Positions 20,050 to 32,700 of a DNA stretch of 64,000 bases are shown one piece after another. The stretch comes from Tenebrio molitor. Taxonomy: Eukaryota; Arthropoda; Insecta; Coleoptera; Tenebrionidae. Position 1 is the first letter of the stretch; each line of letters opens with the position of its first letter. The stretch is taken from contig NC_091052.1 of NCBI RefSeq assembly GCF_963966145.1, forward strand, positions 17,794,001-17,858,000, in the 5' to 3' direction. The notes beneath the pieces were generated by a model that made no database searches, was not told where the DNA came from, and was given only the letters and a program-made list of their open reading frames with translations. The position numbers were made by a program, and so were the translations under genes.

Positions 20050-22653
20050 TCAACTGAAGTAGCAAATACAGGTACTACTTATCAGGGAAATAGGAGAAGG
20101 TATTGCATGTAACCAAGATCCTGATTCTCTGCATTGCAAAGCCCAAAAACGAGCCAAGTCCCTAGATGAATTAAAGATTAAGTCATTGTCAATTATTCTT
20201 TTGATATTGATATTATCCCAATTCTTCTGAAAATGTGGAATTGTTGGTCTTTCGTTCTCATTTTCTACATCCCAGACTGCTAAAGCTTCATCATAATGGT
20301 GAATAATAAGCTCATTATCCTTGGAATTTAGTAATTGAGAAACAAGCTTTTTAACACCATGAACTGAAGATAGGAACGCAGGGAGGCAAATATCGGAAAT
20401 GCGGCGAATTCCCAGCCCACCAAATCTAATCGGTAAAGTGGACTGACACCATTGTAAATCAGTTAAACGTAAATTAAGTATTTTTTCTAAAGAAGATTTT
20501 AAAGAAGAATCAATGGAATTAACGTAATTATAAAATTTCCAAAAAGGTGTTGTTCTTAATAAAAAATTAAATTTTGGTATGAAAAGACAGTTCTTGATTA
20601 AGGTATAAGCCACGTGTCTGCTAAGAAATTCAGCTTTATTTAAAAGATTTTCAATTGTAATAATAGTTTTTTCGACAGTGTTTTGGAAGCCTTGGTCAAA
20701 GATTGGAGAGCCTAAAAGAGATAAACTTCCTCGGTCACAAATTTTAATACCTGGTGCTAAATTTTGAAATTCCTTTATGACTTTTAAATCTGTGTCTCCA
20801 GAACAGCAAAAGATCTCGCATTTGTTAAAGTTTAATTCAAGACCAATTTTTCTGGATAAATTGATAACTTTCTTAAAGTCGGACAAAACTACTTCTGGGT
20901 AATCAGCTAAGGTTCCATCATCTAAATACCAAATATTCAGTTCAGAATCTAAAGATAAAATAATTGGTTGAATGGCAAGACTAAAAATCATAGGACCACA
21001 AGGATCTCCTTGTTGAGCTCCAACAGAAGAAGAAATTAAATGATCACCAAAAAATAAAGTTGAAGGATTCCTATAGCATTGATAAAGATAAGGGTAAAGA
21101 AGTGGGGTATGACATTGGACTTCTTTTAGAATACAATCTCGTTCGACTGAGTTAAATGCGTTTTTGAAATCTAATTTAAGAACAACTTTGCCACGGTTTT
21201 GGTCGTTATTAACAAAGGTTCGTGTGGTATGAATTGCTGCTTCGCATCCTAGCTTAGTTGCAACTCCAAGTTGGTGTGGAGATAAATACGAATTTATAAT
21301 ATTACGACTTTGAAAACAAGCAAGCTTTGAAGTCAATCTTCGTAAACAGTTTCCTATAGCAATCGGTCTAATTCCTCCATCTTTCTTATGAAGGGCGCAT
21401 AAAGACGCACCATATAATAAATGACAAATTTCTGAAGGAAGTTGGCCAGACAATAAAAAATTGCACAGTTTTGTTAAAGATCTTAGTGCCCGCTGACCTG
21501 CTTCGCCCGCTGACAAAGATATAATATCTTTTAAATATTGTGGTCTCATGCCATCTAAGCCTGGAGAAGAACCGGCAGGAAAGGAATTGATAGCTTCTCG
21601 AACGTTTTGTTCATTAACTATTAAAGAAAGGTCACCCGTTTTGAAAGCGTCTGGAAAAAAAAGTTCGCGAGATGGTGAAGGATGTTTTTTTTTTAATTCT
21701 TCAGCAACATCTTCATTGAATGAAGCTAATGAGTCATCCGAGGACAATAATTTAACAGCTCCTTTGATATCAAAATCGGCTACTTTTGCTTCCACTTTCT
21801 TAGCTAGTGATAAATGTGTTCGTCTCTTAGAAGTGGTTCGTATTTGAGGTATTTCAAAATTAGAAAGATTTTCTTTTATATGCTTATTCAATGACTTATC
21901 AGATTTCTCGGCTACATTGAAAGCTCTATAGGAGAAAAGCAAAAGATTCTCAAATGAAGAGATTGATTTGGTCGAAAGACAATTATTAATAATTGAACTT
22001 AATTTATCTGCAGCTAAATATCTAGAAGCTTTCGGCAATCTTCTAATAGTTGGTAGCTGATGTTTTAGATTAATAAGCAATTTTGTGATAGAAACGGTTG
22101 AAGAGAAATTAGAAGAAGTTGGTAGGTTACTATTTGTATGATACTTATCTACGTGAATTTTCAATCTGGAATTATCCTTAAAAGATTTTCCAGGACACAA
22201 ATTACAATTTAATCTTTGTGGTCCACTAGAATGATTATCTTGAGATCCGAATTGCTTCTCATAATCCGTGGAATTAAATAGAGTGTTACTAATTTCTTCA
22301 CTATTCCTTGTTGTTTCATTAATTTCTGAAGAAAATGATTTTGACGAAAACGATTGGCTCATTAGTCCATGAATCCTTGATCTATGAATTTTAAGGCCCT
22401 TTTCCTTTTTGAAATCTCTGTTGCAGTCTTCACATCGAAAAACTAATTTTTCTCCAGAAATTTTATGACACTTTTTCACATTTTTGAATTTATGTTCAAG
22501 ATTAGCGTTCGAAGGACCTGCATCAGTTAAATCTTGATCACTTATTTTCCAATGTGTTGTTCGTAGACGAAATCTTGTGTCTTGGGGATATTTAAACTCA
22601 AAATAACTATTACTTTCTTCAAGAGAACTATCAAATGATGTTGACAGACGCAT
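20050..22653 (-). CDS. Non-LTR retrotransposon protein: C2H2 fingers plus reverse transcriptase, C-terminus truncated
   Basis: An uninterrupted 867-codon frame. Two C2H2 zinc fingers lie near the N-terminus: C74/C77/H90/H95 (FRCEDCNRDF) and C150/C153/H167/H172. The reverse transcriptase follows: FPAGSSPGLDGM (359-369), LDFKNAF (494-500, first catalytic Asp), QQGDPCGP (547-554) and the YLDD box (576-579). The N-terminal fingers and lack of an N-terminal endonuclease resemble R2-like elements with a C-terminal restriction-like nuclease. Here the protein stops soon after SGSWLHAIPSP, and the last dozen residues look unrelated, so that nuclease is missing. I therefore read it as a truncated copy with an otherwise open frame. 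Upstream, near 22653, I see no poly-A tail or target duplication. It lies between two family A MITEs. Clade assignment is uncertain. Confidence 0.82.
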   Translation of the reverse strand: MRLSTSFDSSLEESNSYFEFKYPQDTRFRLRTTHWKISDQDLTDAGPSNANLEHKFKNVKKCHKISGEKLVFRCEDCNRDFKKEKGLKIHRSRIHGLMSQSFSSKSFSSEINETTRNSEEISNTLFNSTDYEKQFGSQDNHSSGPQRLNCNLCPGKSFKDNSRLKIHVDKYHTNSNLPTSSNFSSTVSITKLLINLKHQLPTIRRLPKASRYLAADKLSSIINNCLSTKSISSFENLLLFSYRAFNVAEKSDKSLNKHIKENLSNFEIPQIRTTSKRRTHLSLAKKVEAKVADFDIKGAVKLLSSDDSLASFNEDVAEELKKKHPSPSRELFFPDAFKTGDLSLIVNEQNVREAINSFPAGSSPGLDGMRPQYLKDIISLSAGEAGQRALRSLTKLCNFLLSGQLPSEICHLLYGASLCALHKKDGGIRPIAIGNCLRRLTSKLACFQSRNIINSYLSPHQLGVATKLGCEAAIHTTRTFVNNDQNRGKVVLKLDFKNAFNSVERDCILKEVQCHTPLLYPYLYQCYRNPSTLFFGDHLISSSVGAQQGDPCGPMIFSLAIQPIILSLDSELNIWYLDDGTLADYPEVVLSDFKKVINLSRKIGLELNFNKCEIFCCSGDTDLKVIKEFQNLAPGIKICDRGSLSLLGSPIFDQGFQNTVEKTIITIENLLNKAEFLSRHVAYTLIKNCLFIPKFNFLLRTTPFWKFYNYVNSIDSSLKSSLEKILNLRLTDLQWCQSTLPIRFGGLGIRRISDICLPAFLSSVHGVKKLVSQLLNSKDNELIIHHYDEALAVWDVENENERPTIPHFQKNWDNINIKRIIDNDLIFNSSRDLARFWALQCRESGSWLHAIPSPISLISSTCICYFS

Positions 22654-23114
22654 GGCACTCTTTTTTTTTAATGGTAAAATATTTTTTTAAAGAATTTATT
22701 ATGAAATTTCGCAGGAAAAATTATTTCACGGTAAAAGCTACTTTGTGTAATATGTAGTTTTTATGTACCCTGAATAATTTGATAACATTTTTTTCACAAT
22801 TCGTACAAAATAATCCATTTTAAAATTGCAAATTTCGATTCAAATAATTTCTGGTGGTATCGAATGAATCTTTGGTTGCTGATAAATGCACCAGTTAAAT
22901 TTTAATAAAATTCGTCAATAAACAACGGGGGTATAAGGGGTGAAAGTCTTGGGTGTATAAGACTAAATAATGGAATCAGTTTGTTTGCCACATGTTGAGT
23001 TTATAGACATTTTAGTCCTTTTTATTAACGTTAAATTTATTATCTCCTTCAATTCTTAGCAATTTTTCGACCATTTTCGGTGATCTATCATAACAAAAGC
23101 TTGTAAACACCGGT
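22654..23114. other. No gene recognised
   Basis: AT-rich sequence upstream of the retrotransposon ORF. It may include its 5' untranslated region, but no boundary is visible. Confidence 0.35.
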
Positions 23115-23357
23115 CACATTGTTTTGACATAATGGGAGGCCATGATTTTTTTTTTAATTTGGGCACACTGTCTGATTTCCGTCACTAAAGTGGCTGACAT
23201 GCGGACCTAAATCAACATAACATGTTGCTGAATTTCTCGCGATGTTTGAGTATTCTTCTTGCAAACTAGTAAAACTGACATCAATGCTCTAAACATTGAC
23301 GCTATTTATAACCGCAAACAAAATTTTCATGGCCTCCCCTTATGCCAAAACAACGTG
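23115..23357. mobile_element. MITE family A, copy 2
   Basis: Ends CACATTGTTTTGACATAATG and CTTATGCCAAAACAACGTG. Same interior as the copy at 19511. It lies downstream of the kinase gene's stop codon, before a possible AATAAA read on the minus strand near 23412-23417. Confidence 0.75.
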
Positions 23358-23703
23358 AACGCATTTTTTTTAAAGAATATTGAAATTAAAAAAGGGCAAC
23401 ACTTGAAACTGTTTATTTAAAATAAAATATTTTTGGGATAAAATTACAACAATTCATGCAGGTAGTTTCTATCACCTTATGGTGCAACACGCATTATCAC
23501 ATTCTCTTTATCATAGACCAATTACTAAAAATTACAGCTGTCTACAATATGCAATAACATAACAATACATAAAAAGTACAGTCAACTTTAAAACTATAAA
23601 ATGATATGTATAAAAAAAATAATCATGAGATTAACACCTTTAAAATATGGTTACGTATTTGTAAAAATTTGTTTGAATAATACTTAATTCGGTGTATAAC
23701 ATA

Positions 23704-26700
23704 TTACATAAAATCGTCGTCCACTTTAACAAAATTGTTATCTAATAATTCTTGGGCAGTCGCTCTGTCCTTGGGATTATGTTGGAAACACAATTCCAGA
23801 AAATCCAATCCTTCATCTATCATATCGTCGGGTGGATCGGGACTCTGTCCCATCCCTACTTTGAACATGATCTGATAATTAGAATCAAACTGTGCCCAAG
23901 GACGCTGCAAAATCATCACATTAATGAATTATAAATTTGATGAATGAAGATGTACCTTTCCCGAGGCCATTTCCACCACCACACACCCGACCGACCAAAT
24001 ATCCGCAGCCCTACCATGACCTTCGCTCATATTCCTCGTGAACACTTCGGGCGCCATGTACGCTGCAAATCCCTCGATTAATTAAACTCTACCATTACGA
24101 AAATCACATCGTACCTTGCGTCCCCACAAATCCTTGTAATTCCCCCGGCATGGTGCTGTGAGATTTAATTTTAGCTGCACATCCGAAATCGCCGATTTTC
24201 AGACAATTTCCGTTGTCCGTCAAGAAAATATTAGCTGTCTTGATGTCTCTGTGTACGATACCGTGATCGTGCAACACCGCCACTCCGGAAACTAGTTGAA
24301 AAGTGTATCGACGAATTAACAGCTCCGGTAGACCGTTTTCGCTCGCTGCCACTAGACTTTCCAGCGTTCCCTCGGCGCAAAACTCCATGAATATCAGCAT
24401 TTCGTCCTGTTAAAAATTTATTTCCTCGTCAAATCCCCGAACATCGAGACGCACTCACCTTATGAACTTCGACGCCGTAATATCTGACTAAATTACGATG
24501 AACAATGCCTTCTAAAATTTTCATCTCTTCACCCACCCTTTTTATGGTATGAGTATCATTGTGCTGCAGCGGTAGCTCTTTGACCGCCATCATTTCTCCG
24601 GTTTTATTATTAACGGCGGTATAAACCTTGCCGAAACGGCCTTGCCCGATTTTGATGCCCCTCTGCCACGTGAAGGTCACCTCTCGCAGCCTCCTCTTAA
24701 TGTGGATTTTCTCTACACCGCTGCTGCAACTCACCAGTTTACCGATTAGCTGTTGTTTTCTTAGTTTCTCATCCAGGTAAGTTTCCAGATTTTCGATGGA
24801 TTCCAATCGAGCTTGCTTCCTCGTTAACCTCTCGCTCCCTTCATCTTTTCTCACGCTACAAAACAAAAAAAAATATGTGATTTTCGCAATCACGTCGTCC
24901 CGACACACCACTTACATGCTCGAATTGAAAGTGATAGCGTCTAAGCTGTCAGTCAGCGGAGACCCTTGCTCCATGCTAGTTTTGCGATTGTTAGATCTTT
25001 GGCTTTTGTATGTCGGTCGCGGACTCGGCGACGACCCTCTCGACCTGGCCCTGATGTGCTCCACGGAGGTCCTCGGTGAAGCCGAGTAAAACCCGGACTC
25101 CGGTGTGGACGGTGCCGTCGTTCCTATCACGTGACTTATGCACTCATCCATGTTACGTTTCAGATCTTCGAATTCTTCTTCAGTCAAATGGTTGGTGTTG
25201 CGAGGGTCGCAAACCGTCAAAAGAAATTCCAGTCCTTGATAGGCCCATCTCGGCCGCATTCCGCGCCCTCTTTCGCACCGCTCCGTCACAAACTTCATCC
25301 ACAAATTAGCGAAATGTACCATGCTACGGGAGAGTTTCTCGCGGCCCCCGCTCGGCATGCTCTCGGACATTTCTTTGTAAAACTGAAAGATCACGAGTAA
25401 ATTTTATGTAAACTGTGATGCATATTTTATTATACTTCGAATCCGAATCGATACCCTTGCATCAGGACTTCCCTTGTGCGATTCACGAGGGAAGTGCGCT
25501 CGATTTCTTCGAAGGAGTCCAAACTGACTCGATCGAATTCGGTCTGAATGCGACCGATGGCGTCGGGAATTGAACATTTTAAAGATATTATAGCGTGCTG
25601 AAAATCAACAATTTTTATTGACGGAATTAAGGAATTGTTGCGAACGTACTATTAGGTCCGTTCGTGAATCTTTAGGCATCTCATGTTTGAACACAGTTTT
25701 GCAGAATGCGATTGTCTTGATGCTCATTTCGCGTTCTTCCTTGCAGAGAGATTGAAGTTCGCGACATATGACGAAAAGTGTTTGTCTGGAAATAAGATAT
25801 TTTGTTTGATAAAGTGAATAATCGACCGTATCAGGACAGTTGGCAAATAAAATTATTATTTTGAAGATGTTTTTTCCATTTTAGGTAAAATGCATTCACG
25901 TTGTTTTGGTATGATGGGAGGCCATGGAAATTTTGCATTTAATTTGGTACAGTTACAGGGTGTCTCAGCTAAGACTTTCGAGTCTAATAACTCAGTTATT
26001 TTCCAGCGGATTTTTGTGAAATTTAAAAAGTAGATATTTTAGACGGTGAAGAATAAAATCCCATTAATGCAATCACCCAAGTCTTGAAAACGTAATTTTT
26101 ACATGCCTTTTTAAAATGTTGAATCAATTAAGATTTATATCAAAAAATTGATCGTCAATTAAAAATGCTGTTAGGAGAAACTCGTCCTTGAAAGACGTCT
26201 GGTTTGCAAGAAAAAAGAAAAAACTGTGTTAAACGTGACTGCCGATGCAAAAACGTAGACGCGTATGAAACAAACGCGCACTATCGCCGAATTTTGGTCA
26301 CCCCTTTTCGTACAAATGCAGGTGACATATTTGACGGTTATTTTGCTAATCTTATAAACACTTACTAAGTTAAAGACAAGATTTGGACTTAATTTATTAT
26401 ATTGGATGCTTTAATCTTCCATAAAGGACTAAAACACGATCGGGATATTTTAGCAAAGTAATTTAGTTCACGTACGCTTCCTGTGTCTTCAAATAAATTG
26501 ACGACTCTCTTAACCTTACATTTTGTAAAGCCTACATTTGGATAGTGTTCCACGAGAAAACGAACTGTGTCATTGAAGTTCTTATGACACTCTCCGTAGG
26601 CAAAAATATTGAAATTTCTGCCGCTGAAGTCTATTTTTAGAGTATTTTCAATAAATTTTTACAATTTGACGTTTCTAATAAAGTGCGCTCAATTTTGACA

Positions 26701-29700
26701 GACTTTAAAGGGGTGTACAAAATATTGCGTGGCAATTAATCATCAATTGTTTCAAAAGCTAACTGCTCAAATACCTTCAAATTTTACATTAAATTTTTAA
26801 CGACAAAATCGAATCTTTTCGTTGAATCAGACAAGTGATTTACTTAATTGTTTGTGTAGACCCCTATTTTTTAGTGTTTAACAATCTAATAATAATTGCG
26901 CATAATGTTCGATAAAGGAAACATGTGTTAAAATTACATTTTTTAACTTGAGGTAATTTTATTATTACTAATTGAACCTTCACGGTCTAAAATATCTGCA
27001 TTTTAAATTTCATAAAAATCCGTTGGCAAATAACCGAAATATTAGGCTCGAAAGTCTTAGCTGAGACACCCTGTATTTTTTTTTTAACTTTATAAAAACC
27101 AGACTGTTACCCTAAAATCCGGAGCGCGTTCCAAAATACTCTGGGTAGGTATAAAGGTTACCCAAACACCGTTCATAAATTAAAATTGGGGAAATAAAAA
27201 GAAATAAAAGTGGCATGTCAAATATTTTTAGTCAAATAAACTGGCACTCGAGAACAAAAAGATTGGCCACCGTTGGTTTAGAGTGACACAAGAAGTGTGC
27301 CCATGTTACCGATGTCTAGCGGTGCGGGAAAAATTACCCATACGTCAGATTTAAAAAAAATAGACTAATGATCGTTTGCACCGACGTTCCTTATTTTTAA
27401 ATCAAGCTTAAAAACAATTGTTGCTACGATTTTAATAATTGTAACCAAGGTTTAAAGCTCTTCTTAATTTTAAATTACGACGGTGCAAACGACTACAAAG
27501 CCTGATTTCTGAAAACAATTTTATTGGGCCAGTTAACTCTCCGATAAATACAAAAATTATGTAATGTGATTGGTTACTTTCTAGCGTTTTTATAGCAACG
27601 CTTGATTTAACGGGACTTTTAGTTATTGGGCCGTTTCCAGGCATATTAGGCATTCACGATCTTTTTCGGACCGAGTTGGCTATGACCATCTAGTGTTTTT
27701 GTTGACAGTAGCTCGGTGATAACTGATAACTAACTAAAGGAAATTGACACTTTTTGTGTTATGTTAGGTTGTTTTCAGTTTAAGGTTATATTTTCTGAAT
27801 AGGTACGGTCGATGGACAAATAAAACTGGGACACTTAAAATTTAATCGATGTAAATCAGACTATTGAATTGTCAATATATTTTACAGTGTCTATATAATA
27901 TGTCATACCAAAGTTAACCTATTTGTAATAAAGCCGTAATTAAACGATGAAAATTTGTAAATTTTGAATTTATGTGATTGTCATTTTTGTCCCAGTTTTA
28001 TTTGTCCATCGACTGTACATTGTTGCCGGATCTCTTAAATCTGGTCTGTCGTTTTTAAATTGGAAGTAGCATCGTTTAATGGAATTTTTTTGTCATATAT
28101 TAGTTATTTAATAAACTAGATTATTAATCGCCCATTAACAAACGAGTTGATTACAACATTTTTTCGTTGACCGCACTCTTTTTTTTTGTAACAAAATTTG
28201 AAATTAATACCAAATCAAAACCAATTTCATCTTTTTCGATAAAGATGAGACCTTATAAAATATTTTCATCCTCAGGGTGGGCCATTTTAAAATTTTTCAA
28301 CACTTTCTATTCACTTTTCCACAAAGAGTGTCAGAAGACAATAACGTCAACTCCATACACTTTCAATTTCACGTAAAAATCACGTTTGCTAAAATATGAC
28401 ATGCGAATTATAACCAAAAAGGTCGGCATTTGAAAAAGTGAATTGCAATTTGTGAATTCGTTATTGTACAGTTATGGAGCTATATGCCGTTCACGATTAT
28501 TTTAAACACGCAGCAGGCCATGATATTTTTTTGTTAGATTGGCGCCAGGTCCTGTCATATGACGTTTCGTTTTTAAATATTCGCATTGTTGTCAATTCCG
28601 TCATTAATTTAGTTAATAAGAATTTACCCAGAACTGCCCTACAAATATGTGTTTCATTTCAATTACAATTTTACGATCATTGTTCCTAATGCGTTCAATT
28701 ATGTAAAAAATGTAACAACCTGGGAGCAGTGTTCCGTTGAATTATAACCTAAAATATATTTATCGTGACAAATCACAATACTGCCAACTAAAATGTCAGA
28801 TTTTCATAGATAGCCCGAATTTGAAATAATCGTGAATGGTATATAGAAAATCCTGCTGCACTACCTGCTGCAGTGTTGGTAAGTGCAAACAATGCATGTT
28901 CGAGTTACCAGCTAAAACGTCATAAACAGTTACTTAATGAAAAAGTGTGTATTAATTAATGAGGTCTATTAATACACCATATTTTAGACAAAATAATTCA
29001 TTACTATTGAAATTAACAAACGGTAAACGAAAATAGTTATTTAATAAACTAGTTTGTTAATGAAGGCGATTAATAATCCAAACTGTTTAAAGCACGAACG
29101 AGTGTAGCGAGTGAGTGCCTTTAATAGTTGAGATTATTAATCGCCCATTAACAAATGAGTTGATTACAAAATTTTTTCGTTGACCGCAAACTTTTTTTTT
29201 GTGACAAAATTTCAAATTAAAGCCAAATCAAAACCAATTTCATCTTTTTCGATAAAGATGAGACCTTATAAAATACCTTCATCCTTTTTTTGTCCTCAGG
29301 GTAGGCCATTTTTAAATTGTTCAACACTTTCTATTCATTTTTCCACAAAGAATGTCAGAAGACGTCAACTCCATTTACATTCAATTTCACGTAAAAATCA
29401 CGGTTGCTAAGAAAACCTAGTTACCTTTGAAAAATATGACATGCAAATTATAACCAAAAAGATCGGCTTTTGAAAAAGTGAATTCGTAATTGTGCAGTTA
29501 CGATACGGAGCTATAAAATATAGAAAACCCTGCTGCACTACCTCCTGCAGTGTTGGTAAGTGCAAACAATGCATGTTCGAGGTTGTTTATACATCAAAAT
29601 ATCATCAAAACGTCAAAATCGCAAGAATCGTTGATTAATGAAAAATAGTGTATTAATGAGGTCCATTAATACACTAGGTATATTTTAGACAAAATAATTC

Positions 29701-32700
29701 ATTAATATTGAAATTAACAAGCGGTCAGCGAAAAAATATCATAAGTGGTGAAATTTTTTCGGAAAAATTTTCAGATTGTACTTACGAGAGTCTGTTGCAT
29801 ATCAATTTATCGAGTGGCATTATTAAAAACAGGAGTCGCAGACGGGTGGTTTTTGATTAATGTTATGAGATAAATTGGCAACAAACTCCAGTAAATCAAT
29901 CGTAAAATTTTGCCAGACAAAATTTCACCACGAATAGTATTCGGAGGGCTATTTCATGAATAAAACTATAGTCCTACAGAAACTCTAGTAGAATTCGACT
30001 TTGGTTGTAAATTTAACAACAACCGAAGAATAAGATTTTATCATCAAGTAATAACCTTTGTCATAAATACCACTACCATTACCTGTAACATCCCTGCCTG
30101 AAGCTAGCATTGCGAACCCCAAACCGACGACCCTCATTACCATTTATCAGTAGGATTATTGCTGCAGCATAAAATTCTATTTTTCCGGTGACAAATATAA
30201 ATTTACAACCAAAGTAGAATTCCACTAGAGTTTCTGTAGGACTATACATACCTATTTTCAAATGAAATGAAACAACTGACAAAAATATTTAAAATGACAA
30301 AAGTTTTTTAGACCGTGGCCATAGATGTAAAATTTTATCACTCGAAAACTGGCTTGGTTTCGATTTTGTTTCGCAAATATCCTGGCTCATTGGCTCTAAA
30401 TACGGCGTGATCAACAATGACTGTCTGAAAAGAAAAAATCATAGCCAACTTGGCCCCAAAAAGATCGTGAATGCCTAAACAAGTATAGTAAAGCTGTCTG
30501 TTGAATTAGGTTATGTTTTTCTAAGTTTCTGGTTATTAATAGCGTCAATGTTGAGTGCATTGTTGTCAGTTTTACTAGTTTGCAATAGAAGAATACTCAG
30601 ACATCGCGGAAAAATCAGCACTTTAAGTGACGGAAATCAAACAATGTGTCCAACGTTAAAAAATAAATCATGGCCTCCCATTATGCCAAAACAACATGAA
30701 CGGTGTTTATTTTCTTTCCGAAATTTGGATTTTATAACGTAATGTCATGCTTGACGGAAACGTACAGCGTAAATAACAAGAGACCTTCAATTAAGTGGTC
30801 GTCATATAATTCCACGTACTTTTTTTGTTGTAATTTACTCAAAAGTCGTCAGTGTCAGCAATAAATTATTGTAGATTAGAGTAATAAAATTTTGGTGATT
30901 CTTGACAACCTATCTTAAATATTTATGTTATCTATGAAAAAAGCAGCCGACCAAAAATGCAACAATAAATTTTTTAAATTTATGCTGTACATGCAACGCA
31001 TATTGTAGAGATCCAAATTTGTAAAAGTAAATACAAAAGTAATCATGAGACAATGATGCTGGCGGAAGTCGATTATAATGTGCTTGCTTCCGCTCATTTT
31101 AGTTACAAATAACTGAATGATTAAAGACTTGCGATAGTCTCATGTAAATCGTTTAGTCTGCGGTTCTCCAACTGTCTTGATATTACCCACAGGGTAAACG
31201 GTTAAGATGTTACAGCTTAATGTTACTTACTTAATTTGATTTTTATCATCGCTAGGCATGTTGGACAAGACTTCTTCGACACGGTCACGCAATCTTTCGG
31301 AGACAGTTTTCAGAATAGTACACAAAATGAAACAAAACTTCTTGCCCAAAAGTTCAGACCCGCCTGGAATATGTTTGATCACCTCACACGAAAAATGCCA
31401 CTCTTCCTCTAACAAATTCTTTTGGAACGTCTCGTGGTGCAATAACGCCCACTGCTCCAAATAGTCTAAATAGTCACTAAAAACCCGTAACATGCACTCA
31501 TTGTAGTCTTTCAACTTGTCTTCAAAAGCGTCACTTGGCTCTTTAGTATCGGAAATCGCACCGTCGATGTATTTCAGAAGTTTGTCCTTTTGGTGAGTCG
31601 AAATCTTGAGACCTTCTTTGAGCTCCCTCATCAACTGTCTCACACTCAACGGCGACGGATTCTCGGGCTTCTGCTCCAAACGCATTTTTAAAAATTCGTG
31701 AATCAATTTCAAAGGTATAGCGGCGAGAAAAAGAAAGATCGCTCTGTATGAAGGCAAATTCAAGGATTTAGCTTCGGGACTGCACGATCCGTACCGCTGC
31801 AGTTCCTCCTCTTCCGACTCGCACATTGTTTTGGAGAAAATGTCGTCAGTTTCTGGTTTGACTAACGTGAGTTGAACTTTTCGCAACACTAATACTTGGA
31901 GATTGTCTAAAAAACTCAGACTTTTCTGGAGGGAACGTGTTTTCAAGATGTTTTCAATGTATCTCCTGTACGGCGAAAATTTGCTGTCAGACTTATTGAC
32001 GCTCAAGAATGGGAACGGAACGAAAGTAAACGTTGTATCCCAACCATTCTTCGAGTCGTAAATGGAATCATTAACAGATGAGGACGAGCTGTTGTTACTG
32101 TCTGAAGGACTGTTAGATTCGTTGCAACTTTTGTCATCATCTCGAATAAAACTTTGGTTCGTTTTGTTTTCCAACAGTTTGACTAAAATCATCAACTTCA
32201 ATCGCTGCTGCATCGTCATGTTGTACCATAAACTGATTGCTTTGACTCTAGCTATAAATTCGGGACTGTTGTAGAGTGGATAAAGCTCGGCGAAAGCATG
32301 ACCGGAAGGAAACAGAGCTTCGACTGCTGATAACCTTTGCATCAACTCGTCGACATCCTTGAGAGCTTCATTCTGAGCCTCTAGACACGCTCCACAGTAA
32401 ATCGAGTAACATCCAGAACAATCGTCCTCCACGCCACTGTCGCTATTTTGCGTCGAATAACATTTCAAATGCCGCTGGAACCGATACGTCATGATGTCGT
32501 GCAGGAGCGGGTCAACTTTTTCTCGTTCCGTACAAAGATAACTATCCTCTTCACTTGGGGTCCGTTCTGCGTGAAACGCTTGTAATTCGAGCCAAATCAA
32601 ATCTTTTATTTCATTTTGCCACAAATGTTCCTCCCTGCTTAACTACAAATGCAAATTATTAAAGATTAATTTTAAAAATATACTGAAACACCTACTACTC

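Larger units (their letters stand above)
27647..30478. mobile_element. TIR element family G, copy 1, filled with younger insertions
   Basis: Inverted ends based on GGCATTCACGATCTTTTT and GAGTTGGCTATGA occur at 27647 and, inverted, at 30478. The compact copy at 47443-47917 (about 475 bp) shows the uninterrupted interior. Here it is expanded by a family F MITE, two hairpin elements and another MITE. Confidence 0.65.
25897..30698. mobile_element. MITE family A, copy 3, split by a 4.56-kb insertion
   Basis: 25897-25938 (CACGTTGTTTTGGTATGATG ... GGAAATTTTG) continues at 30497 (TCTGTTGAATTAGG) and runs to 30698. Placed together they match the copy at 19511-19782 read in reverse. Everything between, 25939-30496, was therefore added later or jointly rearranged. 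All of it lies in intron 3 of the kinase gene. Confidence 0.7.
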
